A stretch of 64,000 bases of DNA from Ferruginibacter sp. GTDB lineage: Bacteria > Bacteroidota > Bacteroidia > Chitinophagales > Chitinophagaceae. Position numbers and translations under genes: made by a program. The notes beneath the pieces are model-generated. The model worked only from the letters and a program-made list of their open reading frames with translations, was not told where the DNA came from and made no database searches. Shown piece after piece: positions 46,746-56,558 of the stretch; position 1 is the stretch's first letter, and the number at the start of each line of letters is the position of its first letter. The stretch is taken from the NCBI GenBank assembly GCA_025963635.1, contig JAOQAK010000024.1, positions 16,144 through 80,143 on the forward strand, in the 5' to 3' direction.

Positions 46746-47722
46746 TTGTTCTCACTGTTATTGTGATTGCACAGCAAAAGCGGTTCTCGTTTACTGAACC
46801 TAAAATGGGGTCACCGTTTACGATTGTTTTTTATTCAGGTGACAGTTTACAGGCTAATGCCATCGCAAAACGATGCTTCCATTTGGTGGACTCATTCAAT
46901 CTTGTTTTCAGTGATTATATAGATAGCAGTGAGTTGTCGCGGTTAAATGCTTCATCAGGAAAAGGTTTGAATCCGGTGCAGGTTTCCCCTGCTTTGTATG
47001 AAATAATTGCTCTGTCAAAAAAAGCATTTTATAAAAGTGATGGTGCTTTCGATATTACCATTGGGCCATTGGTGAAACTATGGCGGCAATCAAGAAAGGT
47101 AAAGCAATTTCCTTCGGGGGATTCGGTTCAATCGGCATTGAACCAAACAGGATTTGGCAATCTGTCGATTGACAGCTTTCATAAAACCGTTGCTTTGACA
47201 AAGGCAGGCATGCAGCTGGACCTTGGGGGAATTGCCAAGGGATGGATCGCACAAAAAATAATTGATTTTTTGCATACACAACAGGTAAATCATGCATTGG
47301 CAGATGCGGGCGGTGATATTGCCATGAGTGAGGCTCCACCCGGTACAGGCGGGTGGACAATCGGCGTAAATATTCCGGAAACAACCGATGAGTTACTGTC
47401 GAAAAAACTTTTCTTAAAAAACAAGGCTGTAGCAACTTCTGGCGATGCATACCAGTTTATGATGAAGGATGGAAAAAAGTATTCACACATTATCGATCCA
47501 CGTACGGGCTATGGTGTCACCAGCCAACGAAATGTAACTGTGATAGCCAGGGATGGCGCCACGGCGGATTGGCTGGCGACGGCCTGTAGTATTCTGAAAA
47601 TTAAAAGGGCCAAAAGGCTTGCCACGCAGTTCGATGCAGATGTACTGATCGCCGAAGTTAAAAATGGCCGGATGATTTTAAATGCAACAAAAGGCTTTGC
47701 CCGGTATTGGAAACAGCCGTAA
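46685..47722 (+). CDS. ApbE-family FAD:protein FMN transferase
   Basis: This protein of about 345 aa has an N-terminal membrane anchor or signal (RISLVTFCIVLTVIVIAQ). The flavin transferase domain includes KMGSPFTIVF, FDITIGPLVKLWR, QLDLGGIAKGWIAQKII, ADAGGDIAMS and the metal/FAD-binding HIIDPRTGYG. ApbE proteins attach FMN covalently to threonine of exported flavoproteins such as RnfG/NqrC. The start at 46685 lies in the second copy of a duplicated leader; the earlier ORF starting at 46529 runs through the first copy out of frame and is not real. It overlaps the possible upstream extension of the next gene. Confidence 0.9.
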   Translation: MFFPFKNKLLYKRISLVTFCIVLTVIVIAQQKRFSFTEPKMGSPFTIVFYSGDSLQANAIAKRCFHLVDSFNLVFSDYIDSSELSRLNASSGKGLNPVQVSPALYEIIALSKKAFYKSDGAFDITIGPLVKLWRQSRKVKQFPSGDSVQSALNQTGFGNLSIDSFHKTVALTKAGMQLDLGGIAKGWIAQKIIDFLHTQQVNHALADAGGDIAMSEAPPGTGGWTIGVNIPETTDELLSKKLFLKNKAVATSGDAYQFMMKDGKKYSHIIDPRTGYGVTSQRNVTVIARDGATADWLATACSILKIKRAKRLATQFDADVLIAEVKNGRMILNATKGFARYWKQP

Positions 47723-47777
47723 CAATAATCATTTTCTTAATTTATTTCTTATCTTCCAACCTCGAACAAAAACGCTG

Positions 47778-48740
47778 TTGAAAAAATTATTTATAATACT
47801 TATCCTCGCCCCCTGGAATGATTTGGCGCATGCACAGGATTCTGTAAAAGTTTTTTCCGCTTATCAATTCAATATTCCAGGCTCAACAATCCAATGTAAA
47901 ATGATGCCGGTTAACAGGGGAACTTTTTTAATGGGAAGCAGTACGGACGAAAAGGGCAGGGAAGCAGATGAAGGTCCACAGCGCACGGTGTCCGTTAGCG
48001 CTTTTTGGATGGGAGCGTTTGAAGTGTCAAGGGATGAATTTGATGTGTTTTATAAAGATGAAACCACCAGTGCAAATTCGGACGTGGATGCGGTAACCAG
48101 GCCCAGTCCGCAGTATGTAGATTTAAGTTGGGGAATGGGCAAAGAAGGAGGATATCCCGTAAATAGTTTATCGCAGTATGCGGCGCTGATGTATTGCAGG
48201 TGGATATATGATAAGACAGGTGTTTTTTACCGTTTGCCGACAGAGGCGGAATGGGAGTATGCCTGCCGTGCCGGAACTACCAGTCGTTATTATTTTGGTG
48301 ATGATGAACAGCAACTGGATAAATATGCATGGTACAAAAATAACAGTGATAATAAATTTCAGCGTTCGGGGCTAAAGCAACCCAATGCCTGGGGATTATA
48401 TGATATGCTGGGGAATGTTTGTGAATGGACTTTGGATCACTATGAAGAAAAACGCATGGAAAATATGGCCGATAAAACGGAGAACCCTTTTGTAGCACCC
48501 ATTAAAGCAAAATATCCAAAAGCGTTGCGGGGGGGAGGCTATACGGACGAAGCCATTCAATTAAGATGCGCCAGGCGTTTTAAGTCGGATCCGTTATGGA
48601 ACCGTCGCGATCCCCAGATACCAAAAAGCAAGTGGTGGCTGACAGATGCACCCTCGGTAGGATTTCGGATAATTAGACCCCGGGAACAACCAACAGCCGA
48701 AAAAATAAACGAGTTTTATAAGCAATATCTTGGAAACTAG
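47778..48740 (+). CDS. SUMF1/formylglycine-domain exported protein
   Basis: This protein of about 320 aa appears to begin at a TTG (47778, then KKLFIILILAPWNDLAHAQ, a signal peptide); an ATG 96 bp upstream lies inside apbE. The FGE-sulfatase domain spans the mature protein: MMPVNRGTFLMGSSTDEKG, FWMGAFEVSRDEFDVFYKD, YRLPTEAEWEYACRAGTTSRYY, GLYDMLGNVCEWT and SVGFRIIRP. The active-site region reads LRGGGYTDEAIQLRCARRF and keeps only one cysteine of the pair in true formylglycine-generating enzymes. It is therefore more likely a non-catalytic SUMF1 protein, like GldJ/GldK-type or lectin-like members. Confidence 0.8.
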   Translation: MKKLFIILILAPWNDLAHAQDSVKVFSAYQFNIPGSTIQCKMMPVNRGTFLMGSSTDEKGREADEGPQRTVSVSAFWMGAFEVSRDEFDVFYKDETTSANSDVDAVTRPSPQYVDLSWGMGKEGGYPVNSLSQYAALMYCRWIYDKTGVFYRLPTEAEWEYACRAGTTSRYYFGDDEQQLDKYAWYKNNSDNKFQRSGLKQPNAWGLYDMLGNVCEWTLDHYEEKRMENMADKTENPFVAPIKAKYPKALRGGGYTDEAIQLRCARRFKSDPLWNRRDPQIPKSKWWLTDAPSVGFRIIRPREQPTAEKINEFYKQYLGN

Positions 48741-48941
48741 ATTATGATTTCCGATGCCGGCCCGGATGAACCGGTTTGGACGGGGCTGATTTAATGATGT
48801 CTGATCTGGAGAACTGCGAATGGTTTGGCAAATATCTGATGACTGATGTGATGATGTAGGATGTAAGACTCGATTTTTTTAAGTGTGGTTGGTGGATGAC
48901 TGAAACAAGTTTGAATAAAATACACCTAAAAATAACAAAAC

Positions 48942-50324
48942 ATGAAAAGTGATAACAATCAGCACAAGCCAGGAACCCCCCTTGGGGGGCAGGGGGGCTT
49001 TAACAATCCCCGTAGAGAATTTTTACGGCAAAGTTCTTTACTTGCAGGCGGCTTAATTGCAGCGCCACTGCTTTCTAAAGCCAATTATTTTGCAGGTGCT
49101 GCGGACACTATAAAAATTGTTTTGATTGGTTGCGGTGGCCGCGGTACCGGTGCTGTAATGCAGGCCTTGCTGAGTAAGCAAAATGTAAAGCTCGTGGCCA
49201 TGGCAGATGCATTCCGCGACAATTTGGATAAATGCTATCAGTCCATCAATAGTGATGAGGCTGCCGAATCCGCTGGCGGCAAAAGCAATTTAAAAGCTAA
49301 AATAGACGTTCCCGAAGAAAGAAAATTTACAGGTTTTGACGGCTACCTGAAAGCCATTCCATTTGCTGATGTAGTGTTGTTGGCCACACCGCCCGGCTTC
49401 CGGCCTATTCATTTTGAAGAAGCCATTAAACAGGGTAAACATGTCTTTATGGAAAAGCCTGTGGCAACTGATCCGGCAGGCATTCAAAAAGTGCTTGCTG
49501 CAGCAGCCAGCGCCAAAGAGAAGAAATTGAATGTAGTGGTTGGGTTGCAAAGACATTACCAGAATTCGTACCGGGAGTTATTTAAACGCAAAGAGCTGAT
49601 CGGTGACATTACTTCTTCGCAGGCATGGTGGAACAATGACGGCGTTTGGGTGAGGCCCCGGAAAACCAGCCAGACTGAAATGGAATACCAGATGCGCAAC
49701 TGGTATTACTTTAACTGGCTTTGTGGCGATCATATCAATGAACAGCATATTCACAATATCGATGTAATCAACTGGTTCAAAGGAGGCTACCCTGTGAAGG
49801 CACAGGGAATGGGCGGAAGGCAGGTGAGGAAGGGAAAAGAGCACGGAGAAATATTTGATCATCATTTCGTTGAGTTTACTTATGCCGATGGTAGCATTCT
49901 CAACAGCCAGTGCCGTCACATACCTGGCACAATGAGCAAGGTGGATGAACTGTTGATTGGCACAAAGGGTAAAATACAGGCTGGCGAAGCAAATATCGTC
50001 GATAGCAAAGGAAAAGTAATCTACCAGTTTGACAAATCAACAGAAAATAACCCTTACCAAACTGAGCACGACGAACTATTTGCCGCCATCGCAAAAGGCG
50101 AATACAAGTTTGCAGATGCGGAGAATGGGGCGCATAGTACCATGACAGCCATACTCGGCCGAATGGCGACTTATAGTGGCCAGGTAGTAGAGTGGGACAA
50201 AGCAATTCATTCAGGCCTGGACCTGCATCCAAAGGAATACGGATGGAATGTATTGCCGCCGATCGTACCCAATGCGGATGGTTATTATCCTGTTGCTGTT
50301 CCCGGTGTAACCAAGTATGTATAA
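48942..50324 (+). CDS. Gfo/Idh/MocA-family oxidoreductase, Tat-exported
   Basis: This 460-aa NAD(P)-dependent sugar oxidoreductase-like protein has a twin-arginine signal (NPRREFLRQSSLLAGGLIAA) preceded by an unusual N-terminal stretch with GTPLGGQGGF encoded by a C6-T2-G6 palindrome. The Rossmann motif VLIGCGGRGTG, the EKPVATDPAG motif and the C-terminal substrate domain (WYYFNWLCGDHINEQHIHNI; YADGSILNSQCRHIPG) match the large exported Bacteroidota subfamily. That subfamily includes glycosidase-like members using bound NAD. The sugar substrate is unknown. It may share a transcript with the SUMF1 gene, but the gap is 200 bp. Confidence 0.88.
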   Translation: MKSDNNQHKPGTPLGGQGGFNNPRREFLRQSSLLAGGLIAAPLLSKANYFAGAADTIKIVLIGCGGRGTGAVMQALLSKQNVKLVAMADAFRDNLDKCYQSINSDEAAESAGGKSNLKAKIDVPEERKFTGFDGYLKAIPFADVVLLATPPGFRPIHFEEAIKQGKHVFMEKPVATDPAGIQKVLAAAASAKEKKLNVVVGLQRHYQNSYRELFKRKELIGDITSSQAWWNNDGVWVRPRKTSQTEMEYQMRNWYYFNWLCGDHINEQHIHNIDVINWFKGGYPVKAQGMGGRQVRKGKEHGEIFDHHFVEFTYADGSILNSQCRHIPGTMSKVDELLIGTKGKIQAGEANIVDSKGKVIYQFDKSTENNPYQTEHDELFAAIAKGEYKFADAENGAHSTMTAILGRMATYSGQVVEWDKAIHSGLDLHPKEYGWNVLPPIVPNADGYYPVAVPGVTKYV

Positions 50325-50399
50325 TGATTTATGAGCGCTACGAATCAATACTAAATATTACCAGGGGTTAATTGTGTTTTAATACTTATACTATTTTTG

Positions 50400-50918
50400 A
50401 TGGAGAAGATTTATAAACCTGCAGCAGGCTATCCTTCGTTTTATCAGCAATACATGGACCAGGTGCCAAATGACGGCAACCTGTTGCAGCATTTAAAGGA
50501 GATACAAAAAGAAACAGAAGTATTGGTTGCCGTGCTTTCGGAAGAACAGCTCGATTTCAGTTATAGCGAAGGTAAATGGACAATAAGGGATATACTGGTT
50601 CACCTCGCCGACTGTGAACGGGTGATTATTTACCGGGCGATGAGGATAGCAAGGGGTGATAAAACGCCTTTACCCGGTTTTGATGAAAACATTTTTGTTG
50701 CCAATGCACATGCAAAGCAGAGAAAGCCGGATCACATCATGAAAGAATTATCCGCTCTGCGGGAAGCTACGCTGGTTTTTATTGAAAGCCTGGATCAAGA
50801 AGCTTTAGAAAATACAGGCACAGCTAACGGATTTCCATTATCGGCAAGGTTGCTTATCAACCATATCTATGGGCACCAGCGGCATCATCTGAATATTATC
50901 AGGGAAAAGTATTTGTAG
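50400..50918 (+). CDS. DinB-family protein
   Basis: This protein of about 172 aa starts at the ATG at 50400 (MEKIYKPAAGYPSFYQQYM); the TTG three bases earlier is less likely. The DinB/YfiT four-helix fold has its three metal-binding histidines visible in context: IRDILVHLADCERV, and INHIYGHQRHHLNII near the C-terminus. The family includes putative thiol-dependent transferases and stress-response proteins; this subfamily's reaction is not defined. It follows the oxidoreductase gene by 75 bp. Confidence 0.85.
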   Translation: MEKIYKPAAGYPSFYQQYMDQVPNDGNLLQHLKEIQKETEVLVAVLSEEQLDFSYSEGKWTIRDILVHLADCERVIIYRAMRIARGDKTPLPGFDENIFVANAHAKQRKPDHIMKELSALREATLVFIESLDQEALENTGTANGFPLSARLLINHIYGHQRHHLNIIREKYL

Positions 50919-51271
50919 ATTGTGAATGGTGATACTTACAATCTCGGTATTCATCTAAAGCTTTTTAGGTATTTATAAAAAAGTAGTTAAACGCACACAA
51001 CCTAAGTAGAAATAAATTATTAAGGAATCAACCTTATAGCTTATTGGTTTTAGTTGGGATAGTATGATCGGCTTGATAAGGTAATAAGATTGCCATTTAT
51101 GAGCTATCTACTACTAAGGTTAGGAAAAAAAGGTTATATGCTTAAATCATCCACACAACGGAAAGTTGAATGGATTATACTTGCTCCCGAAATATTCTGA
51201 TGTTAAAAGTCACTAACTTACCCGGTAGATATAAATTGCAAATCAGCTGTTGACCACAATAAACTTTTAAG
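50919..51271. other. Gene-free stretch before the hydroxyacid dehydrogenase
   Basis: 353 bp without a supported ORF, RNA gene or terminator. It is AT-rich, with stops in all frames. It presumably contains the promoter of the downstream dehydrogenase. Confidence 0.5.
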
Positions 51272-52216
51272 ATGCGGATCGTTATTACAGACGGCTATAC
51301 ACTCAATCCCGGTGACCTTAACTGGAACGCATTTGATGAACTGGGAGAAGTGCACTATTACGACCGCACGGCTGCTGGTGAAATCATCGAAAGATGCCGT
51401 AATGCCGATATTATTATCACCAATAAAACTCCTGTAAATTCCGAAGCCATTGAAGCAGCCAAACAATTAAAATTGATTGCGGTTACTGCCACGGGCTATA
51501 ATATAATTGATATTGCTGCTGCCAAACAAAGAGCCATCCTTATTTGCAATGTGCCCTCTTACGGAACTTACTCTGTTGCCCAGCACGCCTTTGCCTTGTT
51601 GCTGGAATTAACCAATCATGTTGGTATAAATGCTGCCAGCGTACAGGATGGTGAGTGGTTCCGTTCAGCCGACTGGTGTTATACAAAACAGCCGCTAATG
51701 GAGTTAAAAGATAAAACCATCGGTATAATAGGTCTTGGGAAAATAGGTACCCAGACCGCCAAAATAGCAATGGCTTTTGGAATGAATGTAATTTATCATC
51801 ATGGAAAAAAAGCAATAAAAGGCGCAACAGAAGTGAAGCTGCACGAGTTGTTTATGCAGGCTGATTTTATTTCAGTTCATTGCCCTTTAACGGACTCCAA
51901 TAAAGGCTTTATCAATAAGGAATTGCTGGAGTTGATGAAACCCACCGCGTTTTTGATCAATACTTCACGTGGACAATTGATTGCAGAAAAAGAACTTGCC
52001 GATGCTTTACAAAATAAGAAATTGGCAGGTGCTGCATTGGATGTACTGAGCCAGGAACCACCCCTGGCCGAACATCCGTTGATCGGGTTGCCCAATTGTA
52101 TCATCACGCCGCACAATGCCTGGATCAGTTTTGAAGCAAGAAGCCGCATTCTGCAAACAACCTTTGAGAATGTTAAAGCGGCACTGGGTGGACATCCAAA
52201 GAATGTGGTCAATTAA
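51272..52216 (+). CDS. D-2-hydroxyacid dehydrogenase (glycerate dehydrogenase-like)
   Basis: This 314-aa NAD-dependent oxidoreductase has N- and C-terminal catalytic segments around a Rossmann domain: NAD motif GIIGLGKIGTQTAKIAMAFG at about residues 150-170. The active-site blocks are SVHCPLTDSNKGFINKELLE, INTSRGQLIAE (Arg), ALDVLSQEPPLAEHPL (Glu) and ITPHNAWISFEARSR (His). The catalytic triad is complete. It is closest in style to HprA/glycerate dehydrogenases that reduce hydroxypyruvate or glyoxylate. It is convergent with the AraC-type regulator gene, 84 bp apart. Confidence 0.9.
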   Translation: MRIVITDGYTLNPGDLNWNAFDELGEVHYYDRTAAGEIIERCRNADIIITNKTPVNSEAIEAAKQLKLIAVTATGYNIIDIAAAKQRAILICNVPSYGTYSVAQHAFALLLELTNHVGINAASVQDGEWFRSADWCYTKQPLMELKDKTIGIIGLGKIGTQTAKIAMAFGMNVIYHHGKKAIKGATEVKLHELFMQADFISVHCPLTDSNKGFINKELLELMKPTAFLINTSRGQLIAEKELADALQNKKLAGAALDVLSQEPPLAEHPLIGLPNCIITPHNAWISFEARSRILQTTFENVKAALGGHPKNVVN

Positions 52217-52300
52217 AATCAATAAACTGGCCGGGGGAAAAAATGCAATAAAGGAAAAATCAACGCTCCCAAATAAAATCAGACATCAAAAAATCAGCTA

Positions 52301-53161
52301 TCAGCCATCTGCTGCTATTGCTTTTCCCTCGAACTCTTTCCTGTACTGTGAAGGGGTCATTTTCTTTACATGACGAAATTGTTTGCTGAAATGTGCCCAG
52401 CTGTTGTAACCGCTTTCATAGCAGATTTCCATCACGGGTTTGTTGCTGTTGGTAAGCAGCTTACAGGCATGGCTGATCCGAAGGTCTTGTATAAAATCGA
52501 AATAAGTTTTTTTGATATTCTTTTTAAAAAAACGGCAAAAAGTAGGGATGCTCATTGCAGCCACTTCGGCCACCTGTTGTAATGTAACCGGTGTTAGATA
52601 GCGCTTAAAAGAAAAGTCGATAATTTTTTCAATTGCTGGGTTGATATTTTCATTCGAGGAAGCGAAATTGCGGGTAAGCGTCTTGTAATGTGGCGAAGCG
52701 CTCAATTTTTGAAGGCAGTTTAATAAGAGCCCCATACGTTCAAAACCGGAGAGTCCTTCTAATTCAAAAAGCATAGTTGCGATTTCTTCTTTTAACGTTG
52801 TTTGTATTTGTGTCCCATCATTTTTTTTCAGCAGCTGACTCACATTCTTAAGTTCAGGTAATTGCAGGAAATCGTTTCCCAGGATAGCCGGTTTAAAATG
52901 CAATACCAGTGAGCAGCCTGTCATTTTATGATGCTGTTTTTTGAACCAGTGCGGCAGGTTGCCTGCAATAAAATAAATATCGCCAGTTTTGAATTCACCG
53001 ATATAATCCCCAATCATCGCGGTGCCATGTCCTTCGGTAATCAGGATCAGTTCAAACTCTTCGTGTTTGTGCCAGTTTGTTTCAAAATTGGGGGTGCGGT
53101 AACTGCGGCAGGCAAATGACTGGTGCTCATCCAGGTGAATTTTTTGAATCAGTGTTTTCAT
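52301..53161 (-). CDS. AraC-family transcriptional regulator (probable xylose regulator)
   Basis: This 286-aa regulator has an N-terminal cupin sensor domain (about 15-110; FETNWHKHEEFELILITEGH, GDYIGEFKTGDIYFIAGNLP). Its C-terminal AraC DNA-binding domain (about 185-280) has two helix-turn-helix units: TLQQVAEVAAMSIPTFCRFF and VMEICYESGYNSWAHFSKQF. It is divergent from xylB across about 300 bp that contain a perfect dyad. Local regulation of the xylose genes is the obvious inference. The cupin would bind the sugar inducer. Confidence 0.88.
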   Translation of the reverse strand: MKTLIQKIHLDEHQSFACRSYRTPNFETNWHKHEEFELILITEGHGTAMIGDYIGEFKTGDIYFIAGNLPHWFKKQHHKMTGCSLVLHFKPAILGNDFLQLPELKNVSQLLKKNDGTQIQTTLKEEIATMLFELEGLSGFERMGLLLNCLQKLSASPHYKTLTRNFASSNENINPAIEKIIDFSFKRYLTPVTLQQVAEVAAMSIPTFCRFFKKNIKKTYFDFIQDLRISHACKLLTNSNKPVMEICYESGYNSWAHFSKQFRHVKKMTPSQYRKEFEGKAIAADG

Positions 53162-53312
53162 ACTACTGGTATATTAAGTGTAAAGCGACAGTTTGATTCG
53201 TGAATTCCCGCCGGCTGACGGCCGTTCGGATGGGGTGAATGCTCAATCGTGAATTATTGACCATTCACCATTGACAATTCATGCTTCACATTAAACTACA
53301 AAGTCAATTAGC

Positions 53313-53386
53313 TGCTATCTTATCAATAATTGTGGCCAAAATTATGCATTTCTGATAAGATAGCATACTTATTTTAATAGATAGCA
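53313..53386. promoter_or_regulatory. Candidate operator of the xylose operon
   Basis: A perfect 13-bp inverted repeat, TGCTATCTTATCA at 53313-53325 and TGATAAGATAGCA at 53353-53365 (spacer 27 bp), is followed by a third half-site GATAGCA at 53380-53386. It ends 77 bp before the xylB start and lies 152 bp upstream of the AraC gene start. A bipartite inverted site plus a promoter-proximal half-site suits a looping or dimeric AraC-type regulator. The rest of the 302-bp gap holds heptamer-like GTGAATG/GTCAATG words near 53250-53285. Confidence 0.65.
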
Positions 53387-53463
53387 GTTGTTAACCAGCA
53401 TTAAAAAGTGAAATTTTACGCTTTCAAATTACCGTTGAATAATTGCTGCCATAAAACTTCTAT

Positions 53464-54942
53464 ATGTTATTATTAGGTATTGATGTAGGAACCTCCTCGA
53501 TTAAAGTTGCTATTGTGGACGCAGAATCCCAAAAATGCATTACCACCGTACAGTATCCCGACACAGAAACAGGCATTACTTCTTTGCAGAAGGGATGGGC
53601 CGAGCAAAGTCCCGAGATGTGGTGGGAGAACGTACAGCAGGCAATCCTCAAGGCAAATGCCACCCAAAAATACAATCCCAAAGATATCATTGCCATTGGC
53701 ATTGCCTACCAGATGCATGGGTTAGTTTGTGTAGATAAAAACCAGCAGTCACTCCGTGATAGTATCATTTGGTGTGATAGCCGTGCGGTGGATATTGGTA
53801 ATAAAGCTTTTGATACCATTGGTCATGAAAAATCTTTACAGCACCTGTTGAATTCACCCGGAAATTTTACCGCAGCCAAACTTGCGTGGGTAAAAGAAAA
53901 TGAGCCTGAGAAATATGCATTGATTGATAAGGTAATGCTGCCGGGAGATTTTATTGCCATGAAACTAACAGGCGAAATCACCACCAGTATTTCAGCGCTC
54001 AGCGAAGGTATTTTCTGGGATTTTGAAGCGCAGCAACTTTCAAAAGATGTATTTGATTATTTCGGATTTGACGGGGCTTTGATACCACAGGTGAACGATG
54101 TGTTTAGCGCACATGGAACCATTCATCCGGCCACTGCAGAACAACTATCATTAAAACCGGGCATCCCGGTTACCTACAAAGCAGGTGACCAGCCCAATAA
54201 TGCACTTTCATTAAATGTACTGGAGCCAGGGGAAGTAGCGGCTACAGCGGGAACTTCAGGTGTTATTTATGGCGTAAGCGACCAGTTGGTGTACGATCAG
54301 CAATCGAGGATCAACAGTTTTGCGCATGTGAATTTTTTAGAAGCGCAGAAAAGGATCGGGGTATTGCTTTGTATTAACGGCACAGGCATTTTAAATAGCT
54401 GGGTAAAAAATATTTGCGGCAATAAATTTTCTTATCGCCAGATGGATGAGGCTGCGGCAGCTATTGCGCCAGGCAGTGACGGCCTTAGGATATTGCCTTT
54501 TGGTAATGGCGCTGAGCGAATGCTTGAAAACAAACTGGTGCAGAGTCATATTCATAATATCGACTTCAATGTACATGGCCCGGCACACATGTTCAGGGCG
54601 GCACAGGAGGGCATTGCGTTTGCATTCAGGTATGGCCTGGATATTATGCGGGAAAATGGAATGCGGCCTTCAGTGATCCGTGCAGGTAAAGCCAATATGT
54701 TTTTAAGCGAAGTATTCACCAACAGTTTTGTGAATGCCACCGGTGTACCGGTAGAACTGCACGATTGTGATGGCAGTGTGGGCGCCGCAGTAGGAGCAGG
54801 GATCGGTGTGGGCTATTACAAAACCGCCAGGGAAGCCTTTTCCAACACTGCACCGCTGCAGTTGGTAGAGCCTACACAAACTATTTTGTTTGATGAATTT
54901 TACAGCGATTGGAAAGGATTGCTGGCTAAAAATTTGGGATAG
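53464..54942 (+). CDS. xylB: Xylulokinase
   Basis: This 492-aa FGGY-family sugar kinase phosphorylates D-xylulose to xylulose 5-phosphate for the pentose phosphate pathway. The N-terminal phosphate-binding start LLGIDVGTSSIKVAIVD, the substrate segment YQMHGLVCVDKNQQ with IIWCDSRAV, and the second-domain signatures AGDQPNNALSLNVLEPGEVA, ATAGTSGV and GKANMFLSEVF all fit XylB. Context with xylA decides the sugar. It is the first gene after the AraC-dyad region. xylA starts 209 bp later; nothing recognisable lies in that gap. Confidence 0.94.
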   Translation: MLLLGIDVGTSSIKVAIVDAESQKCITTVQYPDTETGITSLQKGWAEQSPEMWWENVQQAILKANATQKYNPKDIIAIGIAYQMHGLVCVDKNQQSLRDSIIWCDSRAVDIGNKAFDTIGHEKSLQHLLNSPGNFTAAKLAWVKENEPEKYALIDKVMLPGDFIAMKLTGEITTSISALSEGIFWDFEAQQLSKDVFDYFGFDGALIPQVNDVFSAHGTIHPATAEQLSLKPGIPVTYKAGDQPNNALSLNVLEPGEVAATAGTSGVIYGVSDQLVYDQQSRINSFAHVNFLEAQKRIGVLLCINGTGILNSWVKNICGNKFSYRQMDEAAAAIAPGSDGLRILPFGNGAERMLENKLVQSHIHNIDFNVHGPAHMFRAAQEGIAFAFRYGLDIMRENGMRPSVIRAGKANMFLSEVFTNSFVNATGVPVELHDCDGSVGAAVGAGIGVGYYKTAREAFSNTAPLQLVEPTQTILFDEFYSDWKGLLAKNLG

Positions 54943-55151
54943 CATAAATTAGCAGTGAGTTATGATGACCCGCTTTGATAAAAGATGCCATGGAAAACTA
55001 CCGCTGAATGGAGCGTCGCCAATGAAGTTCAATTGAAATACAGATGACGGCCAATAAAAAAGATCAGACCATAAAAATTTCTATTAAGAACTAAAAACTA
55101 TATTCTAAACCTCCCTATCCAACTACAACGGGTAGGGGCAAATTTAAACAT

Positions 55152-56480
55152 ATGTCAGTAGTAACCGGAGACAAAGAATTTTTTAAAGGCATTGCCCAGG
55201 TAAAATTTGAGGGCGCCGAAAGTGATAACCCGCTGGCTTTTCGCTGGTACGACGAAAACCGGATCGTGGCAGGTAAAACCATGAAGGAATACCTGCGGTT
55301 TGCCTGCGCTTATTGGCATTCTTTTGTGGGCAATGGTGCAGATCCTTTTGGTGAAGCCACTCATCTGCATCCATGGGATGAAAAAGCCGATGCTGTGGAA
55401 AGAGCCAAAGACAAAGCCGATGCGGCATTTGAGTTTATTACAAAACTTGGTCTGCCTTATTATTGTTTTCACGATGTGGATGTGGTGGATTACACCAATG
55501 ACGTGGCAGATAATGAGAAAAGGTTACAGGCGCTCACAGCGTATCTGAAAGAAAAGCAATCTGCCAGCGGGGTTAAATTGTTGTGGGGTACCGCCAATTT
55601 GTTTTCACACAGGAGGTATATGAACGGGGCTTCTACCAACCCTGATTTCCATGTATTGGCACATGGCGCCGCCCAGGTGAAATTCGCACTGGATGCAACC
55701 ATTGCATTGAAAGGCGAAAACTATGTTTTCTGGGGAGGCCGTGAAGGTTATATGAGTTTGCTCAATACCAACATGAAAAGAGAGAAAGAGCATCTTGCCA
55801 AATTTTTACATACCGCAAAAGATTATGCAAGGAAGAACGGGTTTACTGGTACATTCTTTATCGAACCAAAGCCTTGCGAGCCCAGCAAACACCAATACGA
55901 TTACGATTGCGAAACTGTTATTGGGTTCCTGCGTCAATATGGTTTGTTGAATGATTTCAAAATAAATATAGAAGTAAATCATGCTACGCTCGCAGGACAT
56001 ACGTTCCAGCACGAATTGCAGGTAGCTGCTGATGCCGGTATGCTGGGCAGCATGGATGCCAACCGTGGTGATTATCAAAACGGCTGGGATACCGACCAGT
56101 TTCCAAACAATATCAATGAGCTTGCAGAAGCAATGCTGGTGGTTTTGGAAGCGGGCGGATTTGCAGGTGGAGGAATTAATTTCGATGCAAAGATCAGGCG
56201 CAATTCAACCGATCCGGCAGACCTGTTTCATGCACATATCGGCGGCATAGATACGATTGCAAGAGCATTGATAATTGCCGATAATATCCTGCAAAAAGGC
56301 GACTATAAAAAATTGCGCACAGAACGTTATGCAAGTTATGATGGCGGCAAAGGCAAAGAATTTGAAGAAGGAAAACTGACTTTGGAAGATCTCAGTACCT
56401 ACGCAGCAGAAAATGGAGAACCAGCCACCATCAGCGGCAAACAGGAATACTTTGAAAATATTATAAACAGGTTTATTTAG
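55152..56480 (+). CDS. xylA: Xylose isomerase
   Basis: This 442-aa metal-dependent isomerase of the TIM-barrel class II type converts D-xylose to D-xylulose. Conserved blocks are [13 protein letters not shown] (active-site His and Asp), [57 protein letters not shown] and [13 protein letters not shown], together holding the two-metal site. Length is as expected. With xylB and the symporter it completes xylose uptake and entry into central metabolism. Confidence 0.96.
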   Translation: MSVVTGDKEFFKGIAQVKFEGAESDNPLAFRWYDENRIVAGKTMKEYLRFACAYWHSFVGNGADPFGEATHLHPWDEKADAVERAKDKADAAFEFITKLGLPYYCFHDVDVVDYTNDVADNEKRLQALTAYLKEKQSASGVKLLWGTANLFSHRRYMNGASTNPDFHVLAHGAAQVKFALDATIALKGENYVFWGGREGYMSLLNTNMKREKEHLAKFLHTAKDYARKNGFTGTFFIEPKPCEPSKHQYDYDCETVIGFLRQYGLLNDFKINIEVNHATLAGHTFQHELQVAADAGMLGSMDANRGDYQNGWDTDQFPNNINELAEAMLVVLEAGGFAGGGINFDAKIRRNSTDPADLFHAHIGGIDTIARALIIADNILQKGDYKKLRTERYASYDGGKGKEFEEGKLTLEDLSTYAAENGEPATISGKQEYFENIINRFI

Positions 56481-56482
56481 AA

Positions 56483-56538
56483 GTTGATGGTTGAAGGTTG
56501 AAAGTTGAAGGTTGAAGGTTGGTAGTTCGCAGTTGGTT
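56483..56538. repeat. GTTGAAR heptamer array, left arm
   Basis: Eight consecutive 7-nt units in perfect phase: GTTGATG, GTTGAAG, GTTGAAA, GTTGAAG, GTTGAAG, then degenerate GTTGGTA, GTTCGCA, GTTGGTT. It begins 3 bp after the xylA stop and ends 20 bp before the four-helix-bundle gene. The downstream array at 56953-57001 has the complementary orientation. Confidence 0.92.
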
Positions 56539-56558
56539 GTTTTATTTAAATCCGTACG

